Of a stretch of 64,000 nt of DNA, positions 27,994 through 39,655 are shown in pieces. The DNA comes from Cacajao melanocephalus (taxonomy: Eukaryota > Chordata > Mammalia > Primates > Pitheciidae), in NCBI GenBank assembly GCA_963573385.1, contig CAUYLG010018046.1, positions 1-64,000 of the forward strand, read 5' to 3'. The position numbers and the translations under genes were made by a program. The notes beneath the pieces were generated by a model. That model was not told where the DNA came from, did no database searches, and worked only from the letters and a program-made list of their open reading frames with translations. Position 1 is the first letter of the stretch. Every line of letters begins with the position of its first letter.

Positions 27994-29985
27994 CTCAAAT
28001 GGGCATTGTTAATACACAGTCACAATGTACAATGAGAAGGAGGCAAGAGCTGTTCAACTTGAAAGATGTTAAGGTTGTTAAGTGCTCAGAGAAAATTGTC
28101 AATGGTGCAGAGAGTGTCCCTGACTGAGGCATAGAAATGGACTTTCTGGATGTTCATGAACATGGAAGGCATCCATCCACACTGACCGGTGGCCTTGCTG
28201 GTTTAGCTGAAAACACAGTAATGAGCCGGAGTAATCCCGAAGTCTTCCTGATGAGAGGGAGATGTTTTTCCCCATGAAATAGTTTGTATTGCTCTATTTT
28301 GAGCCACTATGCACTTATAATTTTTATGAAATGTTAAGATGGTGGCACCTGTGATGTTCTGCTAGGCTGTGATACGGTAGAATAATCCAGAGAAAAGTAA
28401 CTGTGCACTAGAATTTGAGGACTAGGATTTTCTTGGCAGCAAGAATAAGAAAACCAAATCCAACTTGTTTAAATGATAAAGGGAATGTATTAACTCAGGG
28501 AACTGAAGAGTCCAGAAAAACTCAGGCTTGTGAAGGGCTGGACCGGCGGGGTCAGCAGCACCAGGTCCTGCTTCTGCTCCCACCTCGAGGCTGATCCTGC
28601 ACGACCCTGGCACAACCCTAGGCTGGCTGTCCCGGGGTGGAAAGCAGGCAGTCAGCAGCCACTAGGGATCCATCAGGTTTTAACTCACTCACAGCGGGGT
28701 AGACAGGGCACCTCTGTGGTAGATGCCACTGAAGAAGAAGAACTTTCCTTTCCGGAAGTTCCTAAAAGTCTGCTTTAATCTCATTTGCCTGAATCGGGTC
28801 ATGGACTGACCCTCGAATGGATCCTTGTAGCTAAAGGACTGTGCAGGCCACACTGGGTCCACGTGGCTGGGAGGGGTCAGCCCAGTGCTGGGTGGTCACT
28901 GGGGCCACCACCAGGAGTCCTCTGCCCAGCAGGATTCACAGTGCCTTGGGGCAGGAGTTGAGACAGGCAGATAATTACCGTACAGTGAGATCAGAGCTGG
29001 GGCGGGAAGGGAAGGTGCTGTCTCTCAGGCAGGTGTAGGGGTATCCACAGAAGAGTCCCAGCAGGAGGTGCGGGCCTGGGTCTAAAGGATAACAGGAGAT
29101 TACAGGACAAAGGAGAGGAGAGGTGGAAATAATTTTGGGTAGAAGGAACATCAAGCAGTTTTTCAGAAGCCTGAAGTAACAACTAGTATTGAAGAGTCTT
29201 CTCAGTAAAAATTGGCAAAGTAACAACGAGAACTGCAAGATTTAAATACTGGAAAAGAGACTTCCTCTCCAGATCTGTGGCTGCCTTCCCAGTGGTCACC
29301 TGGATGCTGGGCTAGGGCATCTCTGAGTATATCCCCAGCGCATGACCCCACACGCTTCAGCTGGAGCACCGTGGGTTTAGTTGCTTATCAGGAAGTTTTG
29401 TGCCTCTGGAAGGAAAGGACTCTGTCTATTCAGTTTTCAATCTAACATCCTTAGCTTTATACTAAGTGCAAAAGATGCTTACTGGGTCCTGTTCAAAGAT
29501 GAGAAGTATGTATGAGTTCAGACATAACCCTCCCCTTGAGAATCTTGACCTACATGGCATTGCAGAGATTACATCTTTCTAGTGGTCAAAACAAAACAAA
29601 CATTAAATAGAGACAAAAAAACAAAATAGAAATTTGGAAATCACCCCAAATCCCACACCAAACCCCACACTTGAAGTCCTCCTTTTCTGGCTTGAGCAGG
29701 GATTATCGAGGGTTGGTGTGGAGGGTCTGCTGTGCTGACAGTGTGCGCAGCCTGCCTGTTCAGCACTGGGTTTTGTTTCCAGCCTGGACACTCACTACTT
29801 GGTAATTTTGCTGCAACTGCAAGGAGTTGGGCCGGAGCATGAATTGGCAGGATCCCCAGGCAGGAGGTGGAGAAAGGGATCCAGCCCCAGGGCCTGTTCA
29901 TCTCACTGTGAGGTTCTGCCACTGATGCCTTCTTCCCACCTGAGCTCCTCCCGTGCCATCTCCTCGCCACGGTGGGGCTGCTCTG
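27994..29985. other. Intergenic, unassigned
   Basis: No gene or clear repeat that I can name. Short frames carry no recognisable domain. Confidence 0.5.
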
Positions 29986-29989
29986 ACAC

Positions 29990-30330
29990 TGCAAATCTGA
30001 AAGTGTTGCGCTGCTGCTTAAGCCCTGGCAAGGCTTCCCCTTGCTCTTAGCCTCAGAACCTCTGTGGAACCTGCAAGACCTTGCATGCCCTCACTGGCTC
30101 TTTCCCCAGTCGCTGGCACTCTTTCCCTTCCTCCGAGACACCCACCTCTCCCGCCTTAGTGCCCTGACTGGATGCTCCCCAGCCTCCTCCCACCTGGTGA
30201 CAGCGTCTCACCCTTCAGCCCTCAGCTCCCACCTCCTGCTTTGGCCCATCCCATACTCCCCCTCACAGGCCTCTCTGCCTGTCCAACTCTCTTCCCTTTG
30301 GTTCACTCCCTCTCCATGCTTCTCTATGCC
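29990..30330 (-). repeat. L2 LINE 3' relic, antisense
   Basis: 'ctgcttaagccctggcaaggc', 'aagaccttgcatgccctcac' and 'ctctctgcctgtccaactctc' follow the order of antisense L2 3' sequence. Ancient and diverged. Confidence 0.6.
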
Positions 30331-30434
30331 TGCCTTTGGGATCCCAGGGCACTTGTGTTTCCTCCTCTGTGGCAATGGGACCGAGGTACAGGACTTGAGT
30401 CCTTAGACTGTGATAAGCACTGATGCTTCCTGGA

Positions 30435-30620
30435 AGCCTGGATTCTGATCATCAGTTGAGAAGTCACATGATTACTCAGAGCCTCAGCTTTTCCATCTGT
30501 AAGATGGTGGGAAAAATGGCGACTTCATGGGGCTGCTGGGAGAATTCACTGAGAATACGGACACGCAGACCACAGTATAGGACACTGCAGGCTCCCAACA
30601 AATGTTCATTCCCTTTTCTC
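30435..30620 (+). repeat. MIR, sense
   Basis: 'gagcctcagcttttccatctgtaa' and the 'caacaaatgttcattcc' end fit MIR. Confidence 0.7.
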
Positions 30621-30704
30621 TAAGTAAGGTGGGAAACTCGTGCATATTTAGGATGGCATTGCCTCATGTTCGTGTGTGACGTGGGCAAGTGCAACTACAT
30701 AAAC

Positions 30705-30890
30705 ATGGGCTTGGGGTTGGAAGATTTGGATCAACAGCTGGTGGCACCACTGACCAGCCAAATAGTGTCAGAAACTCCATGAGCCTCAGAGTCTGTGTCT
30801 ATGAAAATGGTAATAACTTTAATACCTCCCAGGGATGCTTTAAGGATCAAATAAGTTAATATATGAAAGTATTTTGTAATCCTTGGAGTT
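30705..30890 (+). repeat. MIR, sense
   Basis: 'tgagcctcagagtctgtgtc', 'aaaatggtaataact' and 'ggatcaaataagtt' fit MIR. 30891-32013 is otherwise unassigned. Confidence 0.65.
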
Positions 30891-32013
30891 TAAAAATAGT
30901 TGTAACCCAGCGCTTGTGATTGTCTTGCTTTCTCAGCACTCACCTGGGGAAACTTTGCCTTACAGCAGGTCTCTCGTGCCCTCATCCAGACTCTTGGTGG
31001 CCATGAGCACAGAGATGACATTTGGTAAGAGTTTGCTGGTGCCACGAGAGCATCAGACGCAGAGCTGTGCCCGACCCTCAGGGGAGGAACTGCTGCCCAG
31101 CTGCAGGGGTGGTCCGCTGCCTCCCCCAGCTGTCAGCCCCTCCAGGTTGGCCTCACAGCTTGCTTCTGAGACTGAACTGGGAGTGGCATGAGGCTGAGGT
31201 TGTTGGGGCTGCCTGGCAGCTCTCTTCTCTCCCTCTCCTCCCGTCCCTCCCTCCCAGGCCTGCCCCACATCATCCTACGCGGTGAACTCCTCAGAGCCTG
31301 TGACTCAGAGAGTGCAGGCCGGGCCATCCAGTGTCCAGCTAGATTTCACCCTTGTAAGCCTTCACAGATATGACTCCACGGGTTGTCTCTGTGCATTCAA
31401 ATTGAGAATCATCTCTGTTGTCACTGCTCAAGAAATAAAACACCTGGTTTGTTGCAGTTACTCTGCTCTTAGACAGAGAAAGGAACATTCCTTCCTGAGT
31501 GGCTCATAGAGGGCCATGTCATTGTGCGTGCTGAGCATTGTCATTAGGCTGCTCTTCGGGAGAAATTTCCAGTGACAGGAACAGTTACAGAGCTTAGTCT
31601 ATATTCTCTTAATTCTATTGACCTTGATTCAACTATTTTCCTGCAAGAAACCAAGAATTCCTACCCCACCTAAGGTGTTTCAGAATAGAAAAATAATAGA
31701 AATCTCTCCCCAGATTATTTAACAAAATTAGGATAACTTACATACCAAAATCTGATAAAGACAGCGTGAAGACAGGAACACCGCATATCAAATCCAGCAG
31801 CATTTTAAAAGAATAATGCCCTGTGACACCAGGGCTCTCAGAGAGGCTGCATCCTTCAGGGAAAAGTGCTTGGACTCTGAGTCAGTATGGGCCCAACTCT
31901 CCTGTGCTGGAAGCCAGGGCTTGCTAAGAAACCTCTCCAAGCACTGGTTCCCTCCATTGTGAGCATTGTGAGACGAGAAACCCACTTCTAGGGTTTTGTA
32001 TAGATTGAGGAAG

Positions 32014-32492
<479 letters not shown>

Positions 32493-33165
32493 CTAATCTT
32501 AGATGTGAGGACTACATATGGGAATGCTTGGCTCTGTCCAAGCTTTCAACACACAGAAACGGGTTCCCTGCCTCACACCACATTCCCAGTGTGTATTCTC
32601 GACATTCAGAACCTCTTCCTAGAATTCCATTATGCGGCTCAGGACTTTAGTGGTGTGAAGTCAGTCAGACTGCGGTCCCCATATTCACGCTGCTGGAAGA
32701 TTGTAATCACAAGCCCACGGAAAGCTCTGGTAGCAATGTGGCCCTGTGCATTCTGCCCTGGCTTGTGGAGGCAGTGGCACTTCTCTCTATCGTGGGTATA
32801 ATGATTCTTTGGGGGTAAAGGTCAGTTTTAGGTATTAGAGAAAGGAGTGGTCCAGAAACTATTGCAAAAGGCCAGGATATTTGGTGAGAGGACATCCTTT
32901 GTTCTCTCTTTTGCTGGAGTAAGGAAAGCCTGTGTGGTTGATAGAGCCTGGCATGGCAGGTGCAGTCCTGGAGGAGGGGTGAGAGCCTCGGGCAGTGAGG
33001 GCTCCCAGGCACTGCGTCTTCTTCCCAAAGAACAATCATCAGGAGATCTCAGAGACTGCCGTCAAGGACAAACGGGGTGACAGAGCCATGTTTGAGCTTG
33101 GGAGCATTTTAATCAGTGCACAAGAGGAAGAGAAAAGAAACAAAAGTGCAATCAGCCAGAAAACA

Positions 33166-33831
33166 ACCAAGCAGCCACCCACCCAACCACCCACCCGCTG
33201 ACCCAACCAACCAACCAACCACCCACCTACCCAACTAACTATCCCCAACCCACCCACCCAACCAACTAACCCTCGCTTACCCACCCAACCAAGCAACCAC
33301 CCACGTACCCAACCAACTAACACTCACCCATCCGCCCACCTAACCTACCAACCAAGCAACCATCCACTCACCCAACCATCCACCCACCCACCCAACTAAT
33401 CAACGAACCAACCAAACACCTATCCGGCCAATCCCCACCCACCCACCCACCCAACCAAGCAACCAAATAACCATCCACTCACCCAACCAAGCAAACACCC
33501 ACCCACTTAACCAACCAATCAACTAACCAAGCAACCACCCACCTACCCAACCAGCTAACCCCCACCCATCCACCCAACTAATCAAGCAAGGAAGCAAGCA
33601 ACCAAGTAACCATCCACTCACCTGACCAACCAACCACCCTTCCACCCACCCAACCAATCAACTAACCAAGCAACCACCCTCCTACCCAACTAACTAATCC
33701 CCACCCACCCCCTCAACCAACCAACTAGCCAACCAACCAAACAAGCAACCACCCACCCACCCTACCTGCCTACTTACCTACCCGCCCACCCACATACCCA
33801 CATACCCACCTACCCACCTACCTTCCTATCA
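33166..33831 (+). repeat. C/A-rich minisatellite next to the CpG island
   Basis: About 660 bp built of irregular CCAA, CCAC, CCCA and CAAG tetramers with very few G or T on this strand. Several runs such as 33433-33453 have four or more CCC tracts, that is, G-quadruplex-capable GGG tracts on the minus strand. A minus-strand frame rich in Gly, Trp and Val (33039-33323) is a product of the repeat, not a gene. Confidence 0.95.
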
Positions 33832-34120
33832 GGAGGAGTGCCGGGAGGATTTTCGCTCCGGTCTGACGAGGTTCTCTAGGCGCTGTGCCGTGCTGGGCCA
33901 CTAGGTGGCAGCAGAGGCCGCTAGGAGCGAGAGCCGGCGATGCGGAGGCGGGCCGGCGCGGGCGGGCAGGAGGCTTAAAGCCTGGCGGAGCAGCAGCCGC
34001 CTTGCGCGGGAGAGGCTGGTCCGGGGCTGGCCCTGAGCGCTGCGCGGCCGTCAGATCCCGGGGACGCCGGGGGGTGGCCAGGGCTGAGCGCCGCGGCCCG
34101 TGAGGAGGAGCACCGGTAAA
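33832..34120 (+). promoter_or_regulatory. MC5R: CpG-rich patch, candidate MC5R promoter and non-coding exon 1
   Basis: Dense CpG sequence 1.5 kb upstream of the MC5R ATG, the only strong CpG cluster near the gene. It holds a CTCF core (33898-33912), a TATA-like cttaaag (33974-33980) and a potential splice donor, CCG|GTAAAT, with GT at 34116-34117. The first suitable acceptor before the coding region is at 35488-35489, so a spliced 5' UTR is possible. The sequence shows the motifs; their use as promoter and exon is inference. A minus-strand frame of 115 codons here is compositional. Confidence 0.55.
33898..33912 (+). promoter_or_regulatory. CTCF-like motif, perfect core
   Basis: ccactaggtggcagc matches CCASYAGRKGGCRSY at all 15 positions. 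It lies within the CpG-rich patch. Confidence 0.75.
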
Positions 34121-34344
34121 TAGCCACAACTTTCTGTCTCCTTGAGATCCTGGGAAAGAATGCAAAATCGTGCTTCTGCTGCCTGTGGAAGAGAGCGGGG
34201 CAGCAGGTAGCTTGCCCCGTGAGTTTTTAACACAGCTCTATATATGTTTAGTATAATTGCATAAGTGACATATCTCTGAGCTGGAACTGGACATAAGCAT
34301 ATAACAAATGATTGCAGTTCAATAACTGCTTATGATTTCCGATT

Positions 34345-34510
34345 TTTTCCTTTTTTATTTTTCTAGATTTAGGGGGTACAGGTGCTGTTTTGTGACGTGG
34401 ATATATTGCATAGTGGTGGAGCCTGGGCTTTTCGTGTAGCCATCACCCCAATAGTGTACACTGTACCTATTAAGTAATTTGCTGTTCTTCACTCCTTCCT
34501 TCCCTCCCAA
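34345..34510 (-). mobile_element. L1 3'-UTR relic, antisense
   Basis: 'tttagggggtacaggtgctg', 'ggatatattgcatagtggtg' and 'tgtagccatcacccc' are typical of older L1 3' UTRs read in reverse. Confidence 0.7.
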
Positions 34511-35311
34511 AATGATTACCAATATTGATGATGAGAGTGATGACAGAAATTCTAACTCTCTCCAGATGTGATCTGCATTGGGAGGGTAAAGGGATTTTTG
34601 AAAATGAATCATAAGAGAGAAAATTTGCAACAAAGGGATGTGGTGTCTTGCTCTAGAGCTTAGTACATTTAAATCGCTGTTTCTTTATACTGTGCTCACG
34701 TGCACCTTATAAACTATCAATCAGACCTCATGGAATTCCACATAATGCAGAAGTGAGGGAAAAATAGGTATTGAGGAAAAAGCAGCACTGTTTTCCCCAA
34801 TTTTAACATGTATGTGCAGCCTACACTTACAAACTTAAGACAGTAGCTTTTAACATGTGATTTTGCTCAGGGTAACAGACCACTTTGGTTATAGCCTTAC
34901 TTACAGCTGTGGAGGCTGAATCCCAGTGGGTTTGAGAAGTGTTAGGACAAATGTTGAGGATGCACCTGTCTGTCTCTCTTAAGGGAATATGGGTCTGCAC
35001 AGCCTTAAATTGGAGCTCCCTTGAGGAGAATGTCATGCAGCAGCCTTAGGGATGTGGACATCGGGAGACTGGCTGGGATTTCGTAGGTTCTGAGTTGGGG
35101 ACACTTTCGATAGTGAACTTGGGCCCAGGAGAGCAGGCATAAAACATGAAACTGTCCTGGGCATGTGGAGGTGAGTGTCTCTCTAGTAAGATGCATGTGA
35201 AAGGCTGAGAGCTGAAAGCAAGGAGAGCAGAATTGGCTGGTGACAGTTCTAATCTGCATGTCCAGGGCACAATTCTAGGTCTCAGGAATGCAAGTCAGAA
35301 GGCACAAGCCA

Positions 35312-35432
35312 GCAGCCGGGCACATAGCTCACCCCTGTAGTACCAGCACTTTGGGAGGCTGAGACTGAAGGATCGCTTGTGGCCAGGAGTTTGAGACCAG
35401 ACTGGCAACACAGGGAGACCCTGTCTTGAGCA
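35312..35432 (+). mobile_element. Old Alu left-monomer fragment, sense
   Basis: 'gccgggcacatagctcaccc' to 'acagggagaccctgtctt', about 80 bases upstream of the MC5R exon acceptor. Confidence 0.8.
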
Positions 35433-35489
35433 CTGAGCAAGGCAAGCTCAGTCCTCCGACGCACTGTGCTCATTCATCTCCTTTCTTAG

Positions 35490-35613
35490 GCTGTGCTGGT
35501 TCTGGGCAAACTGCTGTATTTCTTTGGTAGGCTGCTAACTTCTCTGGATTGTGAATTTAAAACATGTTTTACAGTAAATTTGCTGCCAAGACAAAAGCTG
35601 TATTTCTCCAGCA
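35490..35613 (+). other. MC5R: MC5R 5' UTR, coding-exon part
   Basis: 124 bases between a good 3' splice site (AG at 35488-35489) and the MC5R ATG. Contains one upstream ATG at 35564. Confidence 0.5.
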
Positions 35614-35617
35614 ATGA
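35564..35617 (+). CDS. Upstream ORF overlapping the MC5R start (ATGA)
   Basis: ATG at 35564-35566 opens a 17-codon frame ([17 protein letters not shown]) that ends TGA at 35615-35617. Its stop overlaps the MC5R ATG at 35614-35616 as ATGA. Position -3 of the upstream ATG is A, which is favourable; +4 is T. If the transcript includes this region, ribosomes reading it would stop exactly on the receptor start, a layout that fits termination-reinitiation or uORF repression. Translation is not shown by sequence; the peptide resembles nothing I know. Confidence 0.5.
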   Translation: MFYSKFAAKTKAVFLQQ

Positions 35618-36594
35618 ATTCCTCATTTCACCTGCATTTCTCGGATCTCAACCTGAATGCCACAGAGGGCAACCTTTCAGGACCCAATGTCAAGAACAAG
35701 TCTTCTTCACCGTGTGAAGACATGGGCATCGCCATGGAGGTGTTCCTCACTCTGGGTGTCATCAGTGTCTTGGAGAACATCTTGGTCATAGGGGCCATAG
35801 TGAAGAACAGAAACCTGCACTGCCCCATGTACTTCTTTGTGTGCAGCCTGGCAGTGGCTGACATGCTGGTGAGCATGTCCAATGCCTGGGAGACCATCAC
35901 CATCTACCTACTCAACAACAAGCACCTAGTGATAGCAGACACCTTTGTGCGCCACATTGACAACGTGTTTGACTCCATGATCTGCATTTCTGTGGTGGCG
36001 TCCATGTGCAGCTTGCTGGCCATTGCGGTGGACAGGTACATCACCATCTTCTATGCCCTGCGCTACCACCACATCATGACGGCGAGGCGCTCGGGTGCCA
36101 TCATCGCCGGCATCTGGGCTTTCTGCACGGGCTGCGGCATTGTCTTCATCGTGTACTCCGAATCCACCTATGTCATCCTGTGCCTCATCTCCATGTTCTT
36201 CACCATGCTGTTCCTCCTGGTATCTCTGTACATACACATGTTCCTCCTGGCACGGACCCATGTCAAGCGGATTGCGGCTCTGCCAGGGTCCAGCTCTGTG
36301 CGGCAGAGGACCAGCATGCAGGGTGCGGTCACCCTCAGCATGCTGCTGGGTGTGTTTATCGGGTGCTGGGCCCCATTCTTCCTCCATCTCATTTTAATGC
36401 TTTCTTGCCCTCAGAACCTCTACTGCTCTTGCTTTATGTCTCACTTCAATATGTACCTCATACTCATCATGTGTAATTCCGTGATCGACCCTCTCATATA
36501 TGCCTTCCGCAGCCGAGAGATGCGGAAGACCTTTAAGGAGATTATTTGTTGCCGTGGCTTCAGAATTGCCTGCAGGTTCCCCAGAAGGGATTAA
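35614..36594 (+). CDS. MC5R: Melanocortin receptor 5 (MC5R)
   Basis: A 326-residue class A GPCR, complete in one exon as usual for melanocortin receptors. It binds alpha-MSH/ACTH-type peptides at the plasma membrane and raises cAMP through Gs; it is known mainly from exocrine and sebaceous glands. Seen: four N-glycosylation sequons in the N-tail (N2, N15, N20, N28), ENILV in TM1 (N55), SLAVAD in TM2 (D83), the ligand/calcium-site acids E93, D116 and D120, DRY at 140-142, CWAPFF at 251-256 in TM6, DPLIY at 292-296 in TM7, and CC at 312-313 as the likely palmitoylation site. As in the family, the second extracellular loop is very short. Human MC5R has 325 residues as I recall it; here a TCT repeat at 35701-35709 gives three serines. 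The start has G at -3 and matches the family N-terminus MNSSFHLHF. No frameshift; likely functional. Confidence 0.97.
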   Translation: MNSSFHLHFSDLNLNATEGNLSGPNVKNKSSSPCEDMGIAMEVFLTLGVISVLENILVIGAIVKNRNLHCPMYFFVCSLAVADMLVSMSNAWETITIYLLNNKHLVIADTFVRHIDNVFDSMICISVVASMCSLLAIAVDRYITIFYALRYHHIMTARRSGAIIAGIWAFCTGCGIVFIVYSESTYVILCLISMFFTMLFLLVSLYIHMFLLARTHVKRIAALPGSSSVRQRTSMQGAVTLSMLLGVFIGCWAPFFLHLILMLSCPQNLYCSCFMSHFNMYLILIMCNSVIDPLIYAFRSREMRKTFKEIICCRGFRIACRFPRRD

Positions 36595-37514
36595 GCACAA
36601 AGTACTCCTCTCTGTGGCTCTTTTCTCCTTCATTTGCTCACCTACGACAAAGCGACAGCCGAGGGGTTGGCCAGACCGCTAGCATCCCCTTTCTCTCTTT
36701 CCCAGCTCAGAGATGGGCCTGAGGCTCTCTTGGTTCAGTTCCTAGTGACTGTGTCTGACACGCAAGGGTTGCTTATCCACTCTGGGAACAGTCACGGCAT
36801 TTCTTACTGTCCTTTTGCGTCCTACAGTGTCTACTGCTCCCACCCATTTCTGGGGGCCTCATCCACTCTCCACCTAGCAGGCATGTGCTCGGGGAATGCA
36901 CAGCATCCAGAGTGAACACCAGGGTTGATGAAGCACGGATTGTGATGGGAAGGAAAGCTGTGATATCGACGCCAGGTGGGATTGCTGCTTCTCCCCAGAA
37001 GCAGGTCTGCACTCTGCTGGCTGCACTCTGAGCTATGCACGCTTTTCAGGGAAGAACAGAGTGGCCTGATTCCATCGGCAGCATCCTGTTCATTTGCTCT
37101 GAAATGTCTTCTTGGCTTTCCTTGCCTAAACTTTTGATTCATGGATTGTGTTCATAATTGTCGAAAGGCGGAATTTTCTTAACTATACTTTTGTCAATCA
37201 TGGTGTTGCACTTACCCAGACATAAAACCTCATACTACAAACCTTGCCTCATGTGCTGTGGAAGTCTTTGTGACTCTTACCATCTTATCCGGGCTCAACC
37301 CGGGGTTTCCAAATGGGTGTTTGGGGGCATTACAGGGGTTCAAGGTGCCCATTGCTGCTTGTAGCACATGCTCACAGCCAAGCTTGCTTTGAGTGGCTCA
37401 CACTGGATCTGTGTCGGAGTCTCAACTCTGGCATGTCAATCTCTCTTTAGTAGCCAATGAAGGTCAGGGCCCAGCCTATTGCCCAGGAAGTCCCATCTTC
37501 TCCAACCTGGACTG

Positions 37515-37670
37515 GAGCAGAGAAACCCGAGTTCAGATCCTAACCCTGCCATTCACTGCTGTGTGGCCTGAATCATCTCATTTCAGGTTCCACATCTGCA
37601 CTGACTGCACATGGCCATGAGAACTGCAAAATTGTGAGAGCTTCTTATAAATTTGTAAAGCACTATAGGG
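37515..37670 (+). repeat. MIR, sense
   Basis: 'gttcagatcctaaccctgcc', 'cactgctgtgtggcctgaatca' and 'tttgtaaagcacta' fit MIR. 36595-37514 is MC5R 3' flank with no other feature; I find no AATAAA in it. Confidence 0.65.
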
Positions 37671-37699
37671 TTTGCTTTTTATTTTAAAGAAATGCTCGG

Positions 37700-37820
37700 A
37701 TTAGAGGCAAGAGCTGGAGGTTGTAGTGAGCCGAGATTGTGCCACTGCACTCCAGCCCAGGTGATCGTGCAAGACTACACCTCAAAAATAGTAATAATAA
37801 AATAATAAATAAATAAATGA
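37700..37820 (+). mobile_element. Alu 3' fragment, sense
   Basis: 'ggaggttgtagtgagccgag' to an (AATA)n tail. The tail supplies the first AATAAA I find downstream of MC5R (37796-37801). Confidence 0.88.
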
Positions 37821-39655
37821 CTAGATGGGGTAAATACTAAGGAAGGACACAGGGGCCAGTGGTCAGAGAGCAGTGTTCTGGACACCAGGAGGTCTGTGTG
37901 TGGTCCTTCTCTGAAGCTAAGGGCCAGAGTCCTTGCAGCTCTCACGGTCCACTCTTGTAATACATTTTGGTGTGATTACTATTTTCTGCTTTGTTTTGGA
38001 CATTCACATCTAGACTGCACTCAATGAAAAGAATGTAAACAAAGCAGAGGACCACTAGGTCACACAACGGTGAGCTGTTGGTGCAGAAGAAGGACCCCTC
38101 CTGTTGAGGCCTGGGTGTAGCCATATCAATAACATACACTTGACCCCTGCCCCCAGGAATGTAGAATCCAGGAAAGAAACGGTGCTGGCGTGAACAGGAG
38201 CATGCATAACACATCCAAATCGTTTGAAAACTGTCAAATTAGCAGGCTGTTGGCAACTGAGGTTTGAAGGGACAGCTATCTTTTCAGATGTTTCCTGTTC
38301 CTTGTTGCTGAAAATTCATGTGTGTATCCATGAATGGGCAGTAAGTGGTCCCGTGTAACCACCATGGGGAACCACAGTGCATTATTCTCATGGGACGTAT
38401 CTCAGGAGCCTGGATTCTGTGAAAGCTGGCCTTTCTTCTGCCCTGCGCATCCTGGTGGCCCCATGTCCTATAGCAGCTTCAGGCATGGAGGTGTACCATG
38501 AATGCTTCTTATTGTTGCAAAACAAATGTGCATTGACTTTTCTGCCTGCTAGACCTGAATACTAAGTGAGTTCCAATCCTATGGGTAGAATAGCAACTTC
38601 AACTCTGTGGTTGACCCTGGCCCCATCTGGGAATCCAATTCTCTTATGCTAATTTTGTGCTCTGGTGCTTTATGATTTGCTACAGAATCTGACCTTTCAT
38701 AGAAAGGTCTTTAAGGAAAATGCTCAAATGCCTTTTAATCTTCATAAATAGTGCAGAAATAACCCAAGTATTTAGATGTGTCTTTATTTGGAAGGAATAG
38801 ATGTATGTAGTGCCTTGGTAAATATCTGTATGTAAATGAGCCAAGTGTTAGCACCCAAAACAAAGTGTCTACCCCAAAAAGAATACATATAACTGTCAAA
38901 TATTATATGATCCTGTATGTTAAATATCTGCTTCTGTAGGAACTTTGTTTGGTGTAAAAATATGTGTTCAAGGAAATGGTTAATAAAATGAAAGGAGTGG
39001 ACCACCCGTTTGAACCAGTCATTCTGATGTGTGATATCCAGAGTGGCTTTGGTCTTTCTCCCAATTTGTTAGCAGCTACTGCAAAATAAGAAGGTACATT
39101 CATTGGTGAATTGTGGTGAAGTCTCTTTGACAATATTTATTGCCTATAGGATGGCCATTTCTCAGATCAAAATGGTATAACACCAACAAATAAAATAAAA
39201 TTGCACACTTGACCTTATATCTATGCAAAAGTCTGAGCCTTAGTAAGCAAGTATTTTGGGGATATCACCTGTCATGTGCTCAGAGTTGGGCTAGAAGCAG
39301 TGGCCATTAGAGAATTTCTGTCATCAATGAGTTTATAGGACATTAGTTATTTCAAGACATGACATTATTTCCTGCATGATCCTACACATCAAAAAATTCG
39401 ATAACTCTGAACATGACTTGTGCTTTCTGCTTCCAGATTTTGTCAAAGCTGCATCATGTTCCAAGCACACCCTCTACACCTATGTGAGCCTTCAAGTTCA
39501 TCCCAGATGCCTTTTTTCTAGGAGGCCCTTTTGACCTCCATAATTATACCTCACAATGGCACACATTCTGTTGGATACTCCAGAGAGTAGATTGTTTTTA
39601 TGTCCTTTGCCAGAACACAAGCATCTTTGTGAGAAGAGATTTGTGTCACTTAGGG
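37821..39655. other. Intergenic, unassigned
   Basis: Unique-looking sequence plus a possible ancient LINE relic at about 39425-39640. No gene supported. Confidence 0.5.

Larger units (their letters stand above)
34116..35489 (+). other. MC5R: Candidate 5'-UTR intron of MC5R
   Basis: Bounded by GTAAAT at the left and by a pyrimidine-rich tract ending ctttcttag at the right. It contains an L1 3'-UTR relic and an old Alu fragment. Splicing is inferred only from the motifs. Confidence 0.4.

Noticed and set aside
33039..33323. Minus-strand 94-codon frame rich in Gly, Trp and Val
   Set aside because: It is the translation of the C/A minisatellite and has no independent support.
33166..33831. Regular repeats resembling a CRISPR array or telomeric repeat
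   Set aside because: Units are irregular tetramers with no unique spacers and no strict TTAGGG; the context is a primate minisatellite.
33818..34165. 115-codon minus-strand Pro/Arg/Ala-rich frame in the CpG patch
   Set aside because: Open because of GC content; no domain and no clear start context.
35926..36387. Long minus-strand and alternative plus-strand frames across MC5R (for example 35926-36387, 36006-36476)
   Set aside because: They are shadows of the conserved receptor frame; their composition follows MC5R codons.
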